NCBI GenBank assembly: GCA_963969345.1
Contig: OZ017767.1
Coordinates: forward strand, 62,001-126,000
Origin: Turbatrix aceti
Taxonomy: Eukaryota > Nematoda > Chromadorea > Rhabditida > Panagrolaimidae
DNA length: 64,000 bases
Reading direction: 5' to 3'
Each line of letters begins with the position of its first letter. The stretch's first letter is position 1. The notes under the pieces were generated by a model. The model was not told where the DNA came from and did not search any database. It saw nothing but the letters and a program-made list of their open reading frames with translations. The position numbers were made by a program, and so were the translations under genes. Of the stretch, positions 62,207-64,000 are shown piece after piece.

Positions 62207-63950
62207 TTATAGCTTTCCCTCCTCCAAAAAAAGTTGTTCAATTACTTTTTCAAACTTTTGACGAATAATTTGTCGTTTAAGCTTGAGTGTGGGAGTTAGG
62301 AGTCCGCTTTCGACGGTGAATTCTTCCTTCGTCAGGTGGATGGCCCGGACACGTTCAATAGATGTTAGTCCGTTTGCGCCAGCAAAGGCGTCGAGGGCTC
62401 CGATGACAAGCTTCTTGTTGACAGCCGAATTGAGTTCTTCATCGAAGAGTGCGGCGTTGTTTTGATTTTTGGCAATCTCGCTTTCCAAAACGTCAACATT
62501 GACGACAATTATTGCAACCAAAAACGATTCTGTTGTTTTTCCGTCCACAAAAGCCTGGTTAACAAGCTTGTGCTGGCAGTAGACATTTTCCACCTGTTCA
62601 GGCGACACAAAATCACCCTGTGCGAGTTTAAACATGTTATTCTTCCGGTCGATAATCTGGAGCGTTCCATTGGGGAGCCATTGTCCGATGTCACCGGTAT
62701 GAAGCCATCCAGCGGGATCAATGGTCATGGCAGTGAGATCCGGATCGTTGAAGTATCCCTTCATGATTCCCGCTCCTCGGAAGCAGACTTCTCCTCGATT
62801 TGTTTTGGCAAAATAGCCCATTTCCGGGACGTCAACGAGTTTTATCTGAGCCCATGCTGCGGGAGCACCGACGTGACCGTAACCGGGATCGTAGGGCAGG
62901 GAAAGTGATCCGGCTGCTGCGCACTCGGACTGCCCATAGCTAAAGAAACAAATATTAAATAGAAATTATTATTTTACCTCACCCTTCAACAAGCGGGCAT
63001 CCGTAAACAATTTTTGAAAACTTCATGACTTTTTCGGTGATTGGAGCTCCTCCACTCGTGATTAATTTCAACCTTCCGCCAAATAGCAGACGAAGTTTGT
63101 TCAGAAACAGACGATCCCAGACGGTGTCGTATCGGACGATTCCTGAATCAAGATGCTTTTTCTTTGCAGCAATCGCGAGTCTGAAAAATAATATGTTGTC
63201 GCACGTTTTATGAAAAAAGTTTACCGGAAGACGAATCGCTTGAAGAGCCCGGCTTGTGACACCCGTTGTTGAATGGCATCGTGGAACTTGTTCAGCAACC
63301 GAGGAACAAAAGGTGCAATTGTCGGCTTGAGCACTTGCATATCGTTTAAAAGCTTGGATACGTCGCCTCCGAATAGTCCAATTCGACCTCCAATGTACAT
63401 CATGAAACACTAAATTCTTATTTGCGAATGTATACTTCTAATAAAAATTCTGTTCCAACCTGTAAAATCTGTTCATAAATGTGCGCCGGTGATAGGTAGG
63501 ACAAGTAGACATCGGACGTGTCAAAGCTCATGCAGCTGGGATCGGTTGTCCATTGATAGTAGAGACCACCCATGGCTGTTAGCAGAGATTTATGCGTTAG
63601 CTGGACCCCTTTTGGTTTGCCTGCATTTTTTCAATTGTGATACTTTATTCTCACTTGCTTATAACTTACCTGTAGTTCCGCTGGTGTTGCAGATAATGTA
63701 AACCGAATCTTCGTTTGGCAACACTAACGGTGCAGGGTGTTTGCTTCCAAGTTGCAATATTTTTTCCAATGAGAAAATCTCGAGCTCCTCTGACAGCTTG
63801 ACACTGCCTTCGGACACCAAAGTGTCGTCCGGGTGGAAGATAATAATTTTTTTAAGGTTCGGCATGTCCGAGGCGCTGGTAATGAACTGTTGGGCTCGAT
63901 CTTTAGTGTCACAAAAAATTATTTCAAGATTTGTGGTGTTTATTATGTCG
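62207..63950 (-). CDS. Long-chain acyl-CoA synthetase (ACSL), 5' end outside the window
   Basis: Exons 63950-63670, 63620-63460, 63409-63225, 63180-62983 and 62939-62207 give about 518 C-terminal residues; the N-terminal third lies beyond 64000. The enzyme activates long-chain fatty acids to acyl-CoA with ATP, usually at ER or mitochondrial membranes. The AMP-binding P-loop (ICNTSGTTGKPKGVQLTHKS) is formed across a splice junction. Then come YLSYLSPAHIYEQI, the second motif GYGQSECAAAG with its preceding ITSGGAPI, the AMP-contacting WLHTGDIGQWLPNGTLQIID, and the fatty-acyl signature RKNNMFKLAQGDFVSPEQVE. The C-terminal Lys region reads LTPTLKLKRQ. All match ACSL1/5/6-type enzymes. The first exon boundary (TTTCAG at 63951) is likely but not certain. 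Confidence 0.94.
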
Positions 63951-64000
63951 CTGAAACGCTGCGTTTTGTTTTCTACCGTTTTTTAGGACTTATAAAAAAT

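Overview
The window reads as nematode nuclear DNA, probably from outside Caenorhabditis. The evidence is indirect: introns of about 43-60 bp with TTTTCAG or TTTTTAG acceptors, acceptor-like sites just upstream of several start codons (as expected for spliced-leader addition), AT-rich spacers, and a gene set with a nematode flavour (GT11 fucosyltransferase, DUF229 membrane protein, SNF transporter, GSK3-like kinase, ubc-17/BIRC6-type E2). Another ecdysozoan with compact introns cannot be excluded. No tRNA, rRNA, operon-style bacterial gene or CRISPR was seen. Gene models below were assembled by hand from splice signals. For every complete model the exon lengths sum to a multiple of three.

Layout. 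0-8 kb: a 716-residue alanine/valine/aspartate repeat protein (LEA- or synuclein-like) on the minus strand, whose last exon and 3' region (1-665) are duplicated base for base at 6900-7564. 8-18 kb: a GLD-2/PUP-type nucleotidyltransferase (minus), a hAT-like MITE, a divergent SLC6/SNF transporter, a degenerate polo-like kinase and a GT11 fucosyltransferase (plus). 17-21 kb: TMEM17 (minus, converging on the fucosyltransferase with 13 bp between stop codons) and ubc-17 (plus, divergent from TMEM17). 21-28 kb: a 740-bp foldback hAT-like element, an unrecognised protein with a C-terminal CaaX box, and two GC-rich TRIM-like LTR elements with target-site duplications. 28-33.5 kb: a GALNT7/gly-7 O-glycosylation enzyme and a remarkable single-lobe pseudo-DEAD-box protein (both minus). 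33.5-44.4 kb: an 11-kb gene desert with several MITEs and a long (CA)n. 44.4-53.7 kb: pkc-1 (novel PKC), carrying a complete DUF229 gene nested antisense in its first intron, then an ABCG half-transporter and a tiny PMP3-family protein. 54-64 kb (all minus): a GSK3-like kinase, an acidic coiled-coil protein, a p47/UBXN2-type protein without UBA, a LINE endonuclease fragment and the C-terminal two thirds of a long-chain acyl-CoA synthetase that runs off the window end.

The genes do not form one pathway. They are a typical mixture of housekeeping and signalling functions. The unusual elements are the pseudo-DEAD-box protein, the degenerate polo-like kinase, the repeat protein with its duplicated terminal exon, and the well-preserved, TSD-flanked mobile elements.
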